Positions 1-7,864 of a stretch of DNA of 64,000 nt are shown one piece after another. The stretch's first letter is position 1. The number at the start of each line of letters is the position of its first letter. The stretch comes from CAWDZK01 sp963726615 (GTDB lineage: Bacteria; Actinomycetota; Actinomycetes; JACCUZ01), in contig CAVSCX010000006.1 in NCBI GenBank assembly GCA_963726615.1, forward strand, positions 62,001-126,000, in the 5' to 3' direction. A program made the position numbers and the translations under genes. Below the pieces are notes generated by a model. That model worked only from the letters and a program-made list of their open reading frames with translations, had not been told where the DNA came from and did not search any database.

Positions 1-453
1 GACCACCTGCGGCCGGTACGGCAGCGCCACCGGCACCCGGTCACCGAGGGCGGCCCACCGGGTGCCTGGCCCGGAGGGCTCGCGCATCGCGTCGCGCTCC
101 AGGCCCAGCTGGGCGCTGCTGATGCCCGCCTTCGCCGCGGCATCGAGCGACACCGGCATCGCGGCGTTCGCTGTCACCACCAGGATGTTGAGCAGCAGGC
201 CCAGGGCCATCAGCGGGATACCGGGCAGGCGGGCGTTGCCGGCGAGGAACAGGGCCACCAGCACGGCAGTGAGGGCCAGCGCGACGCCGCGGGCGAGGCC
301 CGAACCGGGTGCCACCGTCGAGGTGACGAGCTGCACGATCGCGGCTGCAACGAGAAGGCGGACGGCCCGCAACCGCACTCGCGCCAGCCTGGCGGGACCG
401 GTGGCGACGGCCATCGCCAGTGCGCCGACCGCCACGACCAGGACCAGGACCAT
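1..453 (-). CDS. DUF5317-like membrane protein (truncated by window edge)
   Basis: The reading frame runs from an ATG at 453 leftward out of the window, so only about 151 N-terminal residues are visible. They are strongly hydrophobic: a first helix at once (MVLVLVVAVGALAMAV), then two or three more, then a polar stretch near residues 110-150 with SLDAAAKAGISSAQLG. This alternation and the AAAKAG segment resemble the small DUF5317 integral membrane family as I recall it; the function is unknown. It is transcribed divergently from the carboxylase gene at 504. The C-terminus is not in the window. Confidence 0.6.
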   Translation of the reverse strand, partial: MVLVLVVAVGALAMAVATGPARLARVRLRAVRLLVAAAIVQLVTSTVAPGSGLARGVALALTAVLVALFLAGNARLPGIPLMALGLLLNILVVTANAAMPVSLDAAAKAGISSAQLGLERDAMREPSGPGTRWAALGDRVPVALPYRPQVV

Positions 454-503
454 CCCGCTAGTCTCGCCTGCCGGACCGCCGCCGACCGGGAGGCCACCCC
501 ACC

Positions 504-1844
504 GTGTTCGAGACCGTGCTCGTCGCCAACCGCGGCGAGATCGCGCGCCGCATCATCCGCACCGTGCAGCGACTGGGCATGCAGGCTGTCGCCGTCTACT
601 CCGACGTTGACGCCAAGCTGCCCTTCGTCCGGGAGGCCGACGAAGCCGTCGCGATCGGGCCGGCCCAGCCGGCCGCCAGCTACCGGAACGCCGACGCCCT
701 GCTCGAGGCGGCGCGCCAGACAGGGGCCCAGGCGGTACACCCTGGCTACGGCTTCCTGGCCGAGGATGCCGGCTTCGCGCGCCGGGTCCGCGAGGCCGGG
801 CTCGCCTGGGTCGGACCGTCGGCCGACTCCATCGAGGCGATGGGAGACAAGATCCGCGCCCGCAACCTGGTGGCAGCCGCGGGGGTGCCTGTGTCCCGGG
901 GCACAGCCGAGCCGGTCGGCGACCCCGAGGCGGCGGTCGCGGCGGCGCGGGAGATCGGCTTCCCGGTCATGGTCAAGGCCTCCGCCGGCGGCGGTGGCAT
1001 GGGCATGGCGGTGGCGATCGACGAGGAGTCCCTGCGCACCGAGCTGGACCGGGTCCGCGGGTTCGCCGAGCGGATGTTCGGCGACCCCGCCGTGCTGGTC
1101 GAGCGGTTCTTCCCCCGGGTGCGGCACGTCGAGGTGCAGGTGCTCGGGCTGTCCGACGGCCGCGTGGTGGCCCTGGGGGAGCGGGACTGCTCCGTGCAGC
1201 GCCGGCACCAGAAGCTCGCCGAGGAGACCCCGTCGCCCGCGGTCGGCCCCGCCCTGCGCGAACGGCTGTTCACCGCCGCCGTCCGGGCGGCCGAGGCAGT
1301 CGGCTACCGCAACGCGGGCACGGTCGAGTGCCTGCTCGACGTGGACAGCGGCGAGGTGGTGTTCCTCGAGATGAACACCCGGCTGCAGGTCGAGCACCCG
1401 GTCACGGAGATGGTCACCGGCATCGACCTGGTCGAGCAGCAGCTGCGGATCGCGGCCGGCCTGGCGGTCACGTTCGACCCTGACGCCGTCCGCGCCTCCG
1501 GGCACGCGATAGAGCTCCGGGTCAACGCCGAGGACCCGGTGCGATTCCTCCCCGGACCGGGCGCGGTGACGGCGTGGGAGGAACCGTCCGGGGAAGGCGT
1601 CCGGGTGGACAGCGGCTACGCAGCGGGGACGACCGTCACGCCGCACTACGACTCGCTGATGGCCAAGCTCGTCGTCCACGGCGCCGACCGGGACCAGGCG
1701 CTCGAGCGAGCCCGGGCAGCGGTGGCCGCGTTCCGGGTGGAGGGTCCCAAGTGCAACCTGCCGTTCTTCGCCGAGCTCCTCGTGCACCCGGAGTTCGTCT
1801 CCGGCGACTACGACACCGGGATCGTCGGCCGGATGCGGGGCTGA
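504..1844 (+). CDS. accC: Biotin carboxylase subunit of an acetyl-/acyl-CoA carboxylase
   Basis: This enzyme carboxylates biotin using ATP and bicarbonate, the first half-reaction of acetyl-CoA or other acyl-CoA carboxylases. It opens with the family signature VLVANRGEIARRI, has HPGYGFL near residue 80, an ATP-grasp glycine loop (KASAGGGGMGM) near 157-168 and the catalytic EMNTRLQVEHPVTE block near 288-301. At 446 residues it is full length for a stand-alone AccC and lacks the fused biotinyl domain of actinobacterial AccA3. The GTG at 504 follows a GGGAGG about 11 nt upstream. The biotinyl carrier gene follows 90 nt later. No carboxyltransferase gene is in the window, so the acyl-CoA substrate cannot be named. 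Confidence 0.9.
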   Translation: MFETVLVANRGEIARRIIRTVQRLGMQAVAVYSDVDAKLPFVREADEAVAIGPAQPAASYRNADALLEAARQTGAQAVHPGYGFLAEDAGFARRVREAGLAWVGPSADSIEAMGDKIRARNLVAAAGVPVSRGTAEPVGDPEAAVAAAREIGFPVMVKASAGGGGMGMAVAIDEESLRTELDRVRGFAERMFGDPAVLVERFFPRVRHVEVQVLGLSDGRVVALGERDCSVQRRHQKLAEETPSPAVGPALRERLFTAAVRAAEAVGYRNAGTVECLLDVDSGEVVFLEMNTRLQVEHPVTEMVTGIDLVEQQLRIAAGLAVTFDPDAVRASGHAIELRVNAEDPVRFLPGPGAVTAWEEPSGEGVRVDSGYAAGTTVTPHYDSLMAKLVVHGADRDQALERARAAVAAFRVEGPKCNLPFFAELLVHPEFVSGDYDTGIVGRMRG

Positions 1845-1934
1845 CCACCGACGCCGGGCGGCCGGTCCACCCTGTGGTTGGATGCCGAACCGGTGGCCGC
1901 ACTGCCGCCGACGGTGAACGAGGGAGGAGCCTCC

Positions 1935-2150
1935 GTGGCGAAGGAAGTTCGGGCCGAGATGGTGGCGAACGTCTGGAAGGTCGTGGTCGCGGAGGGTGAC
2001 AGCGTCGCCGACGGGGACACCCTGGTGATCCTCGAGTCGATGAAGATGGAGATCCCCGTCCTGGCGGAGAGCGACGGGACCGTCGCCGCCCTGCACGTCG
2101 CCGAGGGCGACGTGGTCCAGGAGGGTGACGTCATCGCGGTGCTCGAGTAG
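1935..2150 (+). CDS. Small biotinyl-lipoyl carrier protein
   Basis: A 71-residue single-domain biotin/lipoyl attachment protein. The biotinylation motif ESMKMEIPV is intact with the acceptor Lys at residue 37, between two beta-rich halves (AEGDSVADGDTLVILE and VAEGDVVQEGDVIAVLE) that form the two-fold hammerhead. The length matches the stand-alone actinobacterial carrier (mycobacterial TB7.3 type) rather than AccB. I chose the GTG at 1935 because GGAGG sits 6-10 nt upstream and the family starts there; the frame is open further upstream but without homology. It lies just downstream of the biotin carboxylase and is its likely partner. Confidence 0.88.
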   Translation: MAKEVRAEMVANVWKVVVAEGDSVADGDTLVILESMKMEIPVLAESDGTVAALHVAEGDVVQEGDVIAVLE

Positions 2151-2198
2151 CGCCGCCTGCCCGGAACGGGAGATCCTTCCCGCTCAAGGTCACGGGTC

Positions 2199-3311
2199 AT
2201 GGGCCCGATGCCTAGTTTTGTGACTGGTTCGGAGCCGTTGAGCGTCATCCCGTTCCTCCGTGCCCTGTCGGAGGTCGGAGGGTCGGACCTGCACGTCAAG
2301 GTCGGCTCGCCTCCGCGGGTCCGGATCGACGGCAGGCTGCGGCGCCTGCAGGCCCCCAACCTCACCCCCACCGACACCGAGCACATGGTTCGGGAGGTCC
2401 TCCGTGAGGACCTGATCACGGAGTTCGCCACCACCAACGAGGCGGACTTCGCCTACTCCGTGCCCGGTCTGGGCCGCTTCCGGGTGAATGCGTTCCGCTC
2501 CCGCGGGTCCTCGGGCATGGTCTTCCGTCGCGTGAGCGTGGGGGCGATCCCGCTCGACGAGCTGGGCCTCCCCCCGGTCATCAGTGCCCTCGCGATGGAG
2601 CCTCGGGGCCTCGTGCTGGTCACCGGGCCGACCGGTTCGGGGAAGACGACCACCCTCGCCGGCATGATCGACCAGATCAACAACAACCGCGAGGTGCACG
2701 TCGTCACCATCGAGGACCCGATCGAGGTGCTCCACTTCGACAAGCTCTCGATGATCAACCAGCGCGAGGTGCGGCTGGACACGGCCGACTTCGGCGTCGC
2801 GCTGAGGGCCGCCATGCGGCAGGACCCGGACGTGATCCTCGTGGGCGAGATGCGCGACCACGAGACGGTCAAGGCGGCTCTGGCGGCCTCGGAGACCGGT
2901 CACTTCGTCATGTCGACGCTGCACACGACTGACGCCCAGGAGACCATCACCCGGGTGATCGACTTCTTCCCGCCGCACGAGCAGAAGCAGGTGCGGCTCT
3001 CCCTGGCAGGAGCGCTCCGCGGCATCATCTGCCAGCGGCTCGTGCCGCGGGCCGACGGTCAGGGTCGCTGCGTGACCATGGAGGTCTGCGTCGCCACCGG
3101 CCGCATCGCCGACGCCATCGCCGACCCCGACAAGACCGGCACCATCGGCGAGCTGATCAAGGAGGGTGCCTACTACGGCATGCAGACCTTCGACCAGCAC
3201 CTGGTGGCGCTGATCCGTGACGGTGTCATCACGCTCGACGCCGCCATGAGCGCGTCCACCAGCCCGCACGACCTCACCGTCGAGCTGCGCCGCCTGGGCC
3301 TGGTCGCCTGA
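2199..3311 (+). CDS. pilT: PilT-family twitching ATPase
   Basis: A hexameric AAA-like ATPase of the type IV pilus retraction family, expected at the cytoplasmic face of a pilus base. The N-terminal domain has the GGSDLHVKVGSPPRVR motif. Walker A (GPTGSGKTT) is near residues 143-151, the Walker B region (VILVGEMRD) near 212-220 and the histidine box (STLHTTDA) near 239-246; arginine-finger residues lie between. At 370 residues it is full length. No other pilus gene is in the window, so it is an orphan here; in actinobacteria such orphans may serve Tad or type IV pili encoded elsewhere. The start is ATG 2199 or the in-frame ATG 2208; neither has a clear ribosome binding site. Confidence 0.88.
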   Translation: MGPMPSFVTGSEPLSVIPFLRALSEVGGSDLHVKVGSPPRVRIDGRLRRLQAPNLTPTDTEHMVREVLREDLITEFATTNEADFAYSVPGLGRFRVNAFRSRGSSGMVFRRVSVGAIPLDELGLPPVISALAMEPRGLVLVTGPTGSGKTTTLAGMIDQINNNREVHVVTIEDPIEVLHFDKLSMINQREVRLDTADFGVALRAAMRQDPDVILVGEMRDHETVKAALAASETGHFVMSTLHTTDAQETITRVIDFFPPHEQKQVRLSLAGALRGIICQRLVPRADGQGRCVTMEVCVATGRIADAIADPDKTGTIGELIKEGAYYGMQTFDQHLVALIRDGVITLDAAMSASTSPHDLTVELRRLGLVA

Positions 3312-3360
3312 CGGTGCCGCGAGCCCGCGGGAGTCGCCTCGTGCGTCCCACCGGCGCGAG

Positions 3361-3394
3361 CCTGACCGCGGCTTCCCCGGCCTGACCGCGGCTT
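3361..3394. repeat. Two-copy direct repeat after pilT
   Basis: The 14-mer CCTGACCGCGGCTT occurs at 3361-3374 and again at 3381-3394, a 20-nt period in the spacer between pilT and its terminator. No function is apparent. Confidence 0.6.
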
Positions 3395-3409
3395 GCATGC
3401 CACTGTTGA

Positions 3410-3443
3410 CCCGAGTTGATCACGCTTGCGTGATCAACTCGGG
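3410..3443. terminator. Bidirectional terminator hairpin between pilT and bsaP
   Basis: A perfect 15-bp inverted repeat, CCCGAGTTGATCACG and its complement, with the 4-nt loop CTTG. It lies between the converging ends of pilT (+) and the bsaP-like gene (-). There is no U-tract, as is common in actinobacteria. Confidence 0.8.
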
Positions 3444-3462
3444 CTGGTCCTGAGGGGTGGGC

Positions 3463-3651
3463 TCAGCCGGTCCGGACGCCGTGCTCCACGCAGCGTGCGT
3501 TCCAGCCGCGCGGCAGGACCTGGACGACCATCCGGCGACGGCACTGCCCGCAGTAGCGCGGCGGTTCCAGCTCGCGGCGATCGGCACAGGCCCCATGGTC
3601 ACCCGTCGAGTCGTCGCCGCACTGCTCGCACCAGACGCTCTCGTCCACCAC
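3463..3651 (-). CDS. bsaP: Biotin synthase auxiliary protein (BsaP-like)
   Basis: A 62-residue cysteine-rich protein. It carries CEQC near the N-terminus, then LEPPRYCGQCRRRMVVQV and a final Cys in WNARCVEHG, so about six Cys in zinc-ribbon-like pairs. The LEPPR(Y/F)C..C.RRMVVQV..GW.ARC..HG pattern matches my memory of mycobacterial Rv1590, the BsaP protein needed by actinobacterial BioB for its auxiliary Fe-S cluster. Unlike in mycobacteria it is not beside bioB, which lies about 4.2 kb away on the same strand. The GTG at 3651 is 7 nt after a TAGCCT -10 element on this strand, so it is probably leaderless. Confidence 0.75.
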   Translation of the reverse strand: MVDESVWCEQCGDDSTGDHGACADRRELEPPRYCGQCRRRMVVQVLPRGWNARCVEHGVRTG

Positions 3652-3657
3652 GGCACC

Positions 3658-3664
3658 TAGGCTA
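3658..3664. promoter_or_regulatory. Symmetric divergent promoter (-10 elements offset by 1 bp)
   Basis: The 7-mer TAGGCTA contains TAGGCT on the + strand (3658-3663), 6 nt before the GTG of the thioesterase gene at 3670, and TAGCCT on the - strand (3664-3659), 7 nt before the GTG of bsaP at 3651. Both genes would be leaderless and share one melting region. The geometry is identical to the element at 62484-62490. Confidence 0.6.
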
Positions 3665-3669
3665 ACCAG

Positions 3670-4044
3670 GTGCACGTGCAACCAGGAGCACGAGGTCGGC
3701 TCGTCCGGGTCGTGTCGCCGGAGGACACCGCGACGGCGCTCGGGAGCGGGGCCCTCGAGGTCCTCGCGACCCCACGCCTGCTCGCCTGGTGCGAGGCGGC
3801 CAGCGTGTCCGCGCTCACGGGGGCGCTGGCCCCGACCGAGACCTCGGTGGGGACCCGGGTGGACCTGGTGCACCAGAAGGCCAGCGGCGTCGGGGCCGTG
3901 GTCGAGGTGCAGGCCGACCTGGTCCACGTCGACGGGCGCCTGCTCCGCTTCGACGTGGCCGCCGAGTGCGACGGCGTCCTGCTCGGCCACGGCACGGTGA
4001 CCCGGGTCGTGGTGGACGTGGACCGGTTCCTCGCCCGCCTCTGA
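3670..4044 (+). CDS. Hotdog-fold thioesterase (FlK-like)
   Basis: A 124-residue protein of the hotdog thioesterase superfamily, resembling fluoroacetyl-CoA thioesterase FlK and its many housekeeping relatives. The segment LAPTETSVGTRVDLVHQKAS holds the Thr and Glu expected in the FlK active site, followed by VEVQADLVHVDGRLLRFDVAA, the long beta strand of the fold, and the terminal GTVTRVVVD strand. The acyl-CoA substrate is unknown; activity on fluoroacetyl-CoA should not be assumed. It starts with GTG 3670 directly after a TAGGCT -10 element and diverges from bsaP with only 18 nt between start codons. Confidence 0.75.
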   Translation: MHVQPGARGRLVRVVSPEDTATALGSGALEVLATPRLLAWCEAASVSALTGALAPTETSVGTRVDLVHQKASGVGAVVEVQADLVHVDGRLLRFDVAAECDGVLLGHGTVTRVVVDVDRFLARL

Positions 4045-4074
4045 GGTCCCGGGGGGCCTGTCGCCGTCCGCGGG

Positions 4075-4572
4075 TCAGAGGTCGAGCCGGTAGGTGATGA
4101 GGCGGACGTCGGGTGCCGGCTCCCAGTCCCGCTCGGGCGTACGCCGGAAGCCGAGCCCCTCGTAGAGCCGGTGGGCGGCGTGCATCACCGGCAGGGTGCT
4201 GAGCACGATCGCCCGGCAGTTGTCGGTCCGGGCACGGTCCAGGCACCAGGTGGTGAGCGCGTGGCCGACGCCTCGGCCACGCGCCTGCGCGGCCACCGCC
4301 AGCATCCGGAACTCGGCCTCGTCGCGCCGGGACACCTCGGCCCACGGGGTCCCGGCCCGGCAGTAGGTCACGGTCCCCACCAGGGGACCGCCGTCCTCGA
4401 CAGCGACCGCCAGCTCGGCCTCGCGGGCGCGGCCGGCGGCGTCCTGCAGGCTGGCGCGGTAGCCGTCCTCGGCCCCGCGCAGCCACCCGTCCTGCTCGTA
4501 CGCCGCGACGGTGAGCGTGCCGATCGCGGTGATCTCGTCCGGGTCGGCCGGGTCGGCGAGGCGCAGGATCAC
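4075..4572 (-). CDS. GNAT-family N-acetyltransferase
   Basis: A 165-residue acetyl-CoA-dependent acyltransferase. The acetyl-CoA binding motif A is visible as FRMLAVAAQARGRGVGHALTTW (Q/R-x-x-G-x-G/A as ARGRGVG), preceded by the beta-4 strand, and followed by IVLSTLPVMHAAHRLYEGLGF, the usual motif B with the Y-x-x-L/G-F ending. The acceptor (protein, small amine or drug) cannot be deduced. It is a single gene, convergent with the thioesterase gene, with about 30 nt between stops. Confidence 0.85.
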   Translation of the reverse strand: MILRLADPADPDEITAIGTLTVAAYEQDGWLRGAEDGYRASLQDAAGRAREAELAVAVEDGGPLVGTVTYCRAGTPWAEVSRRDEAEFRMLAVAAQARGRGVGHALTTWCLDRARTDNCRAIVLSTLPVMHAAHRLYEGLGFRRTPERDWEPAPDVRLITYRLDL

Positions 4573-4655
4573 CGGGGGAGCCTAGAGCCCACCCGTAGCG
4601 CCCTGCCGGAGCGGCGCAGCGGCGGGAACCCCGGCCCCAGATGGCCCGGGGGCCG

Positions 4656-4808
4656 CTACCGCAGGGCGTAGGGCCGCGAGGGCGGGCTGCTGCTCCAGTC
4701 GAGGCGGCTCATCGGCGGCCGGGCCGGCCGGTTGGTGCGGAAGGCCCGGACGCCGGTGGCGACGTCGACGAGCACGACAAGGGCGAGGAGAACGAGGAAG
4801 GCGGTCAT
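4656..4808 (-). CDS. Small single-pass membrane protein
   Basis: A 50-residue protein starting at ATG 4808. Residues 2-20 (TAFLVLLALVVLVDVATGV) form one hydrophobic helix, followed by an arginine- and proline-rich tail that would face the cytoplasm. It is divergent from the GlxA-type regulator at 4892; the 84-nt spacer holds an inverted repeat, so this gene could be that regulator's target. I do not recognise a family and propose no function. Confidence 0.5.
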   Translation of the reverse strand: MTAFLVLLALVVLVDVATGVRAFRTNRPARPPMSRLDWSSSPPSRPYALR

Positions 4809-4845
4809 GGCAGCAAGTGTGCGCCCGGGGAGATCCCGCCACCAG

Positions 4846-4880
4846 TGGCAGGATTGACAGTCATAGGTGAGTTCCTGCCA
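4846..4880. promoter_or_regulatory. Promoter and inverted repeat upstream of the GlxA-type regulator
   Basis: TGGCAGGA (4846-4853) and its exact complement TCCTGCCA (4873-4880) flank a TTGACA (4854-4859). CATACT (4879-4884) follows at 19 bp, and the GTG start is 7 nt further on. The inverted repeat overlaps both promoter elements and is a candidate operator for autoregulation and for the divergent small membrane protein gene. Confidence 0.5.
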
Positions 4881-4891
4881 TACTCTGCGGC

Positions 4892-5857
4892 GTGATCCGC
4901 TCGGTGGCAGTCCCGGTGCTGGACGAGGTGTTCGCCTTCGAGCTCGGAGTGCTCTGCGAGGTCTTCGGCGTCGACCGGCCGGACGAGCCGGAGCTCCCGA
5001 CGTTCGACTTCGCCCTCTGCACACCCGTCCCCGGCCCGGTCCGGACCGTCTCCGGCTTCGACCTGCTCGTGCAGGACGACCTGTCCCGGCTGGAGACCGC
5101 GGACCTGGTCGCTGTGCCGGCGATCCGTCGCGACGCTGTCGTGCCCGAGGAGCTCGTGGCGGCCCTGCGCCGCGCCGCCGCTCGCGGCGCGCGGATGATG
5201 AGCGTCTGCAGCGGCGCCTTCGTCCTGGGCCAGGCGGGTCTGCTCGACGGGCGCGACTGCACCACGCACTGGACCTACGCACCGGATCTTGCGGCCAGGT
5301 TCCCACTCGCGCGGGTCGACCCCGACGTGCTCTACGTCGACTGCGACGGCGTGCTCACCAGCGCCGGGACGGCCGCGGGCATGGATGCCGCGCTCTACCT
5401 GGTGCGCCAGGAGTTCGGCGAGCGGGTGGCCAACCGCCTTGCCCGGCGGATGGTGATGCCGCCGCACCGCGAGGGCGGACAGCGGCAGTACGTCGACCGC
5501 CCGGTCCCGGTCGAGGTCGACACGCTCGGCGCCGTGCTCGACTGGATGCTCGACCACCTCGACCACGAGGTCTCGGTCGACGACCTGGCCCGGCGGGCGC
5601 GACTGTCGCCGCGCACCTTCGCCCGCCGGTTCCGGGCCGAGACGGGCACCACGCCGCACCACTGGCTGACCGGACAGCGGGTGCTCGCCGCCCAGCACCT
5701 GCTGGAGGAGACCGACCGCCCGGTCGAGACCGTCGCGGACCAGGTGGGCTTCGGCAGCGCCGCAGTCCTCCGGCACCACTTCAGCCGGCGGGTCGGCACC
5801 ACGCCCCAGAGCTACCGGCGCACGTTCCGGGGGAACCGGGTGGCCCGGACGGCGTAG
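4892..5857 (+). CDS. GlxA-family regulator (DJ-1/PfpI domain + AraC HTH)
   Basis: A 321-residue transcription factor with two domains. Residues 1-165 form a DJ-1/PfpI-like sensor domain with SVCSGAFVLGQAGLLDG, whose nucleophile-elbow Cys is near residue 106. Residues 215-310 form an AraC-type double helix-turn-helix (SVDDLARRARLSPRTFARRF; VETVADQVGFGSAAVLRHHF). Relatives respond to small metabolites or stress; the ligand here is unknown. It starts at GTG 4892, 7 nt after a CATACT -10, so it is probably leaderless. It diverges from a small membrane protein gene and converges on the symporter gene. Confidence 0.88.
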   Translation: MIRSVAVPVLDEVFAFELGVLCEVFGVDRPDEPELPTFDFALCTPVPGPVRTVSGFDLLVQDDLSRLETADLVAVPAIRRDAVVPEELVAALRRAAARGARMMSVCSGAFVLGQAGLLDGRDCTTHWTYAPDLAARFPLARVDPDVLYVDCDGVLTSAGTAAGMDAALYLVRQEFGERVANRLARRMVMPPHREGGQRQYVDRPVPVEVDTLGAVLDWMLDHLDHEVSVDDLARRARLSPRTFARRFRAETGTTPHHWLTGQRVLAAQHLLEETDRPVETVADQVGFGSAAVLRHHFSRRVGTTPQSYRRTFRGNRVARTA

Positions 5858-5866
5858 CAGCGGCCG

Positions 5867-7504
5867 CTAGTGCACCACCTCGGGCAGGTCGCGCAGGCGG
5901 GGGTCGCCCTGGTCGGCGAAGTACTCGTCCGGCTTGGTGGCGTCCACGCCGTCGGCCGCGCCGGCCGCGCGGAATGCCACGGTGGCCAGCACGGCCACCA
6001 CGATGTTCGCGAGCAGCGCGAGGAAGCCGGCGTAGATCGACCAGGTGGTGTCCAGCCCGAGCTCCGAGAGCGGGAAACCGGAGCCGCCGAAGTGCTCCTT
6101 GGCGATGGTGACGGTGCCGTCGGCGTTGAACACCTTCTGCTGGATCTGGAAGGTGGTCCAGAACCCGACCGCCATGCCCGCCGCCCAGCCGGCGACCAGG
6201 CCCCAGCGGTGGAACCAGCTGGTGTACAGGCCCAACGCCACGGCGGGGAGGGTCTGCAGGATGATGACGCCGCCCAGCAGCTGCAGGTCGATCGAGAACT
6301 GTGGGTCGAGCGCGATGATCGCGACCAGCGCACCCACCTTGACGACGAGGGAGGCGAGCTTGCTGCTGCGCGCCTCCTCCTTCGGGGTCGCGTCCTTGTT
6401 GATGTACTCGACGTAGATGTTGCGCGTCCACAGGTTCGCTGCAGCGATGGACATGATCGCGGCGGGGACCAGGGCACCGATGCCGATCGCGGCGAAGGCG
6501 ACGCCGGCGAACCAGCTGGGGAACATGTTGTCGAACAGCAGCGGCACGATGGTGTTGGCGTCGGCCTTGCCGGCGTCGTTCGTGACGGGGGTGATGCCGG
6601 CCGCGATCGCCATGTAGCCGAGCAGCGCGAGCAGGCCGAGGATGAAGCTGTAGGCCGGCAGTGCCGCCATGTTGCGCTTGATGACGTTGCGATCGCGCGA
6701 CGCCAGGACGGCGGTCACCGAGTGCGGGTAGAGGAACAGCGCCAGCGCGGACCCGAAGGCGAGCGTGGCGTACTGCAGCTGCGCGGGTCCGGCGAGGACC
6801 ACGCCGTCGCCCGGGTTCGGCGACTCGGCGAACTTCTTCTCGGCCGCACCGAAGATGACGTCCCAGCCGCCGAGCTTGTAGGGGATCACGATGACGGCGA
6901 CGATGATCACGACGTAGATCAGCGTGTCCTTGACGAACGCGATGAGCGCCGGGGCGCGCAGGCCCGAGCTGTAGGTGTACGCCGCGAGGATGCCGAACGC
7001 CACGATGATCGGCAGATGGCCGGTGACGCCCATGGCCTTGAGCACCGCCTCGATGCCCACCAGCTGGAGCGCGATGTAGGGCATCGTCGCGACGATCCCG
7101 GTGACGGCGACGAGCAGGGCCAGCGTCGAGGACCCGTGCCGGGCCCGGACGAAGTCCGCCGGTGTGACGAAGCCGTGGACGTGCGACACCGACCAGAGCC
7201 GGATAAGGACGAGGAACACGATCGGGTAGACCACGATCGTGTAGGGCACCGCGAAGAAGCCGATCGCGCCCGCGCCGAACACGAGGGCCGGCACAGCGAC
7301 GAAGGTGTACGCCGTGTAGAGGTCGCCGCCGAGCAGGAACCAGGTGATCCAGGCGCCGAAGTTGCGGCCGCCGAGCCCCCACTCGTCGAGGTGCTCGAGG
7401 TCGTCGGCGCGACGCCACCGGGCTGCCACGAACCCGAGGGCGCTGACGGCGACGAACAGGATCACGAAGACCGTCAGCTCGACGGCGTTGACGTCCTTGA
7501 ACAT
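5867..7504 (-). CDS. Sodium:solute symporter, MctP-like monocarboxylate permease
   Basis: A 545-residue integral membrane transporter of the SSS family with about 13 hydrophobic helices. The N-terminus has the family layout FVAARWRR...EWGLGGRNFGAWITWFLLGGDLYTAYTF, and the sequence resembles rhizobial MctP and actinobacterial monocarboxylate permeases for lactate, pyruvate or acetate. A DUF3311 gene lies directly upstream with 1 nt between its stop and this ATG, the arrangement typical of MctP-type permeases. It ends 10 nt from the stop of the convergent GlxA-type regulator. Substrate is inferred from family only. Confidence 0.85.
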   Translation of the reverse strand: MFKDVNAVELTVFVILFVAVSALGFVAARWRRADDLEHLDEWGLGGRNFGAWITWFLLGGDLYTAYTFVAVPALVFGAGAIGFFAVPYTIVVYPIVFLVLIRLWSVSHVHGFVTPADFVRARHGSSTLALLVAVTGIVATMPYIALQLVGIEAVLKAMGVTGHLPIIVAFGILAAYTYSSGLRAPALIAFVKDTLIYVVIIVAVIVIPYKLGGWDVIFGAAEKKFAESPNPGDGVVLAGPAQLQYATLAFGSALALFLYPHSVTAVLASRDRNVIKRNMAALPAYSFILGLLALLGYMAIAAGITPVTNDAGKADANTIVPLLFDNMFPSWFAGVAFAAIGIGALVPAAIMSIAAANLWTRNIYVEYINKDATPKEEARSSKLASLVVKVGALVAIIALDPQFSIDLQLLGGVIILQTLPAVALGLYTSWFHRWGLVAGWAAGMAVGFWTTFQIQQKVFNADGTVTIAKEHFGGSGFPLSELGLDTTWSIYAGFLALLANIVVAVLATVAFRAAGAADGVDATKPDEYFADQGDPRLRDLPEVVH

Positions 7505-7505
7505 G

Positions 7506-7766
7506 TCAGACCCTCGTCTTCCGGTAGACGACGAGGGTGACGGCGACGCTCACCAGGATCGCGGTCATCTGGTACCAGTAGAAGAACGGGATGTCGAGCA
7601 GGGTGGGGTCGATGCTGTTGTAGACCGGGGGGAACAGCGTGATGACGAGAGGCAGGAGCAGCAGCCAGTTGACCGGGTGGTGGTCGGAGCGCTCAGCCTT
7701 CGCCGTCCCCCCACCTCCGGGGCCACGCGGTCTGTCGTCGGGACGGTCGGGCTCGTGGACGCTCAC
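7506..7766 (-). CDS. DUF3311 small membrane partner of the symporter
   Basis: An 86-residue protein with a charged N-terminal tail (residues 1-30), then two transmembrane helices (VNWLLLLPLVITLFPPVYN and FFYWYQMTAILVSVAVTLVVY). The pattern of two helices around LFPPVYNSI...LDIPFFYWYQ is that of DUF3311, which regularly precedes MctP-type sodium symporters and may be an accessory subunit. It is translationally coupled to the symporter gene downstream. Confidence 0.8.
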   Translation of the reverse strand: MSVHEPDRPDDRPRGPGGGGTAKAERSDHHPVNWLLLLPLVITLFPPVYNSIDPTLLDIPFFYWYQMTAILVSVAVTLVVYRKTRV

Positions 7767-7864
7767 GCCGGGACCTCCTGGCCAGGGGATGGGTCGGCGG
7801 GAGGTTATCCCTTTTCAGCGGGATAGCAAACGTTTGGGATCCCCGGCGCCGCGGGAGCGGTGCG

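Noticed and set aside
3426..3660. Two + strand frames across 3426-3665
   Set aside because: They are antisense to the BsaP-like gene, which has conserved Cys motifs, and they read through the terminator hairpin.
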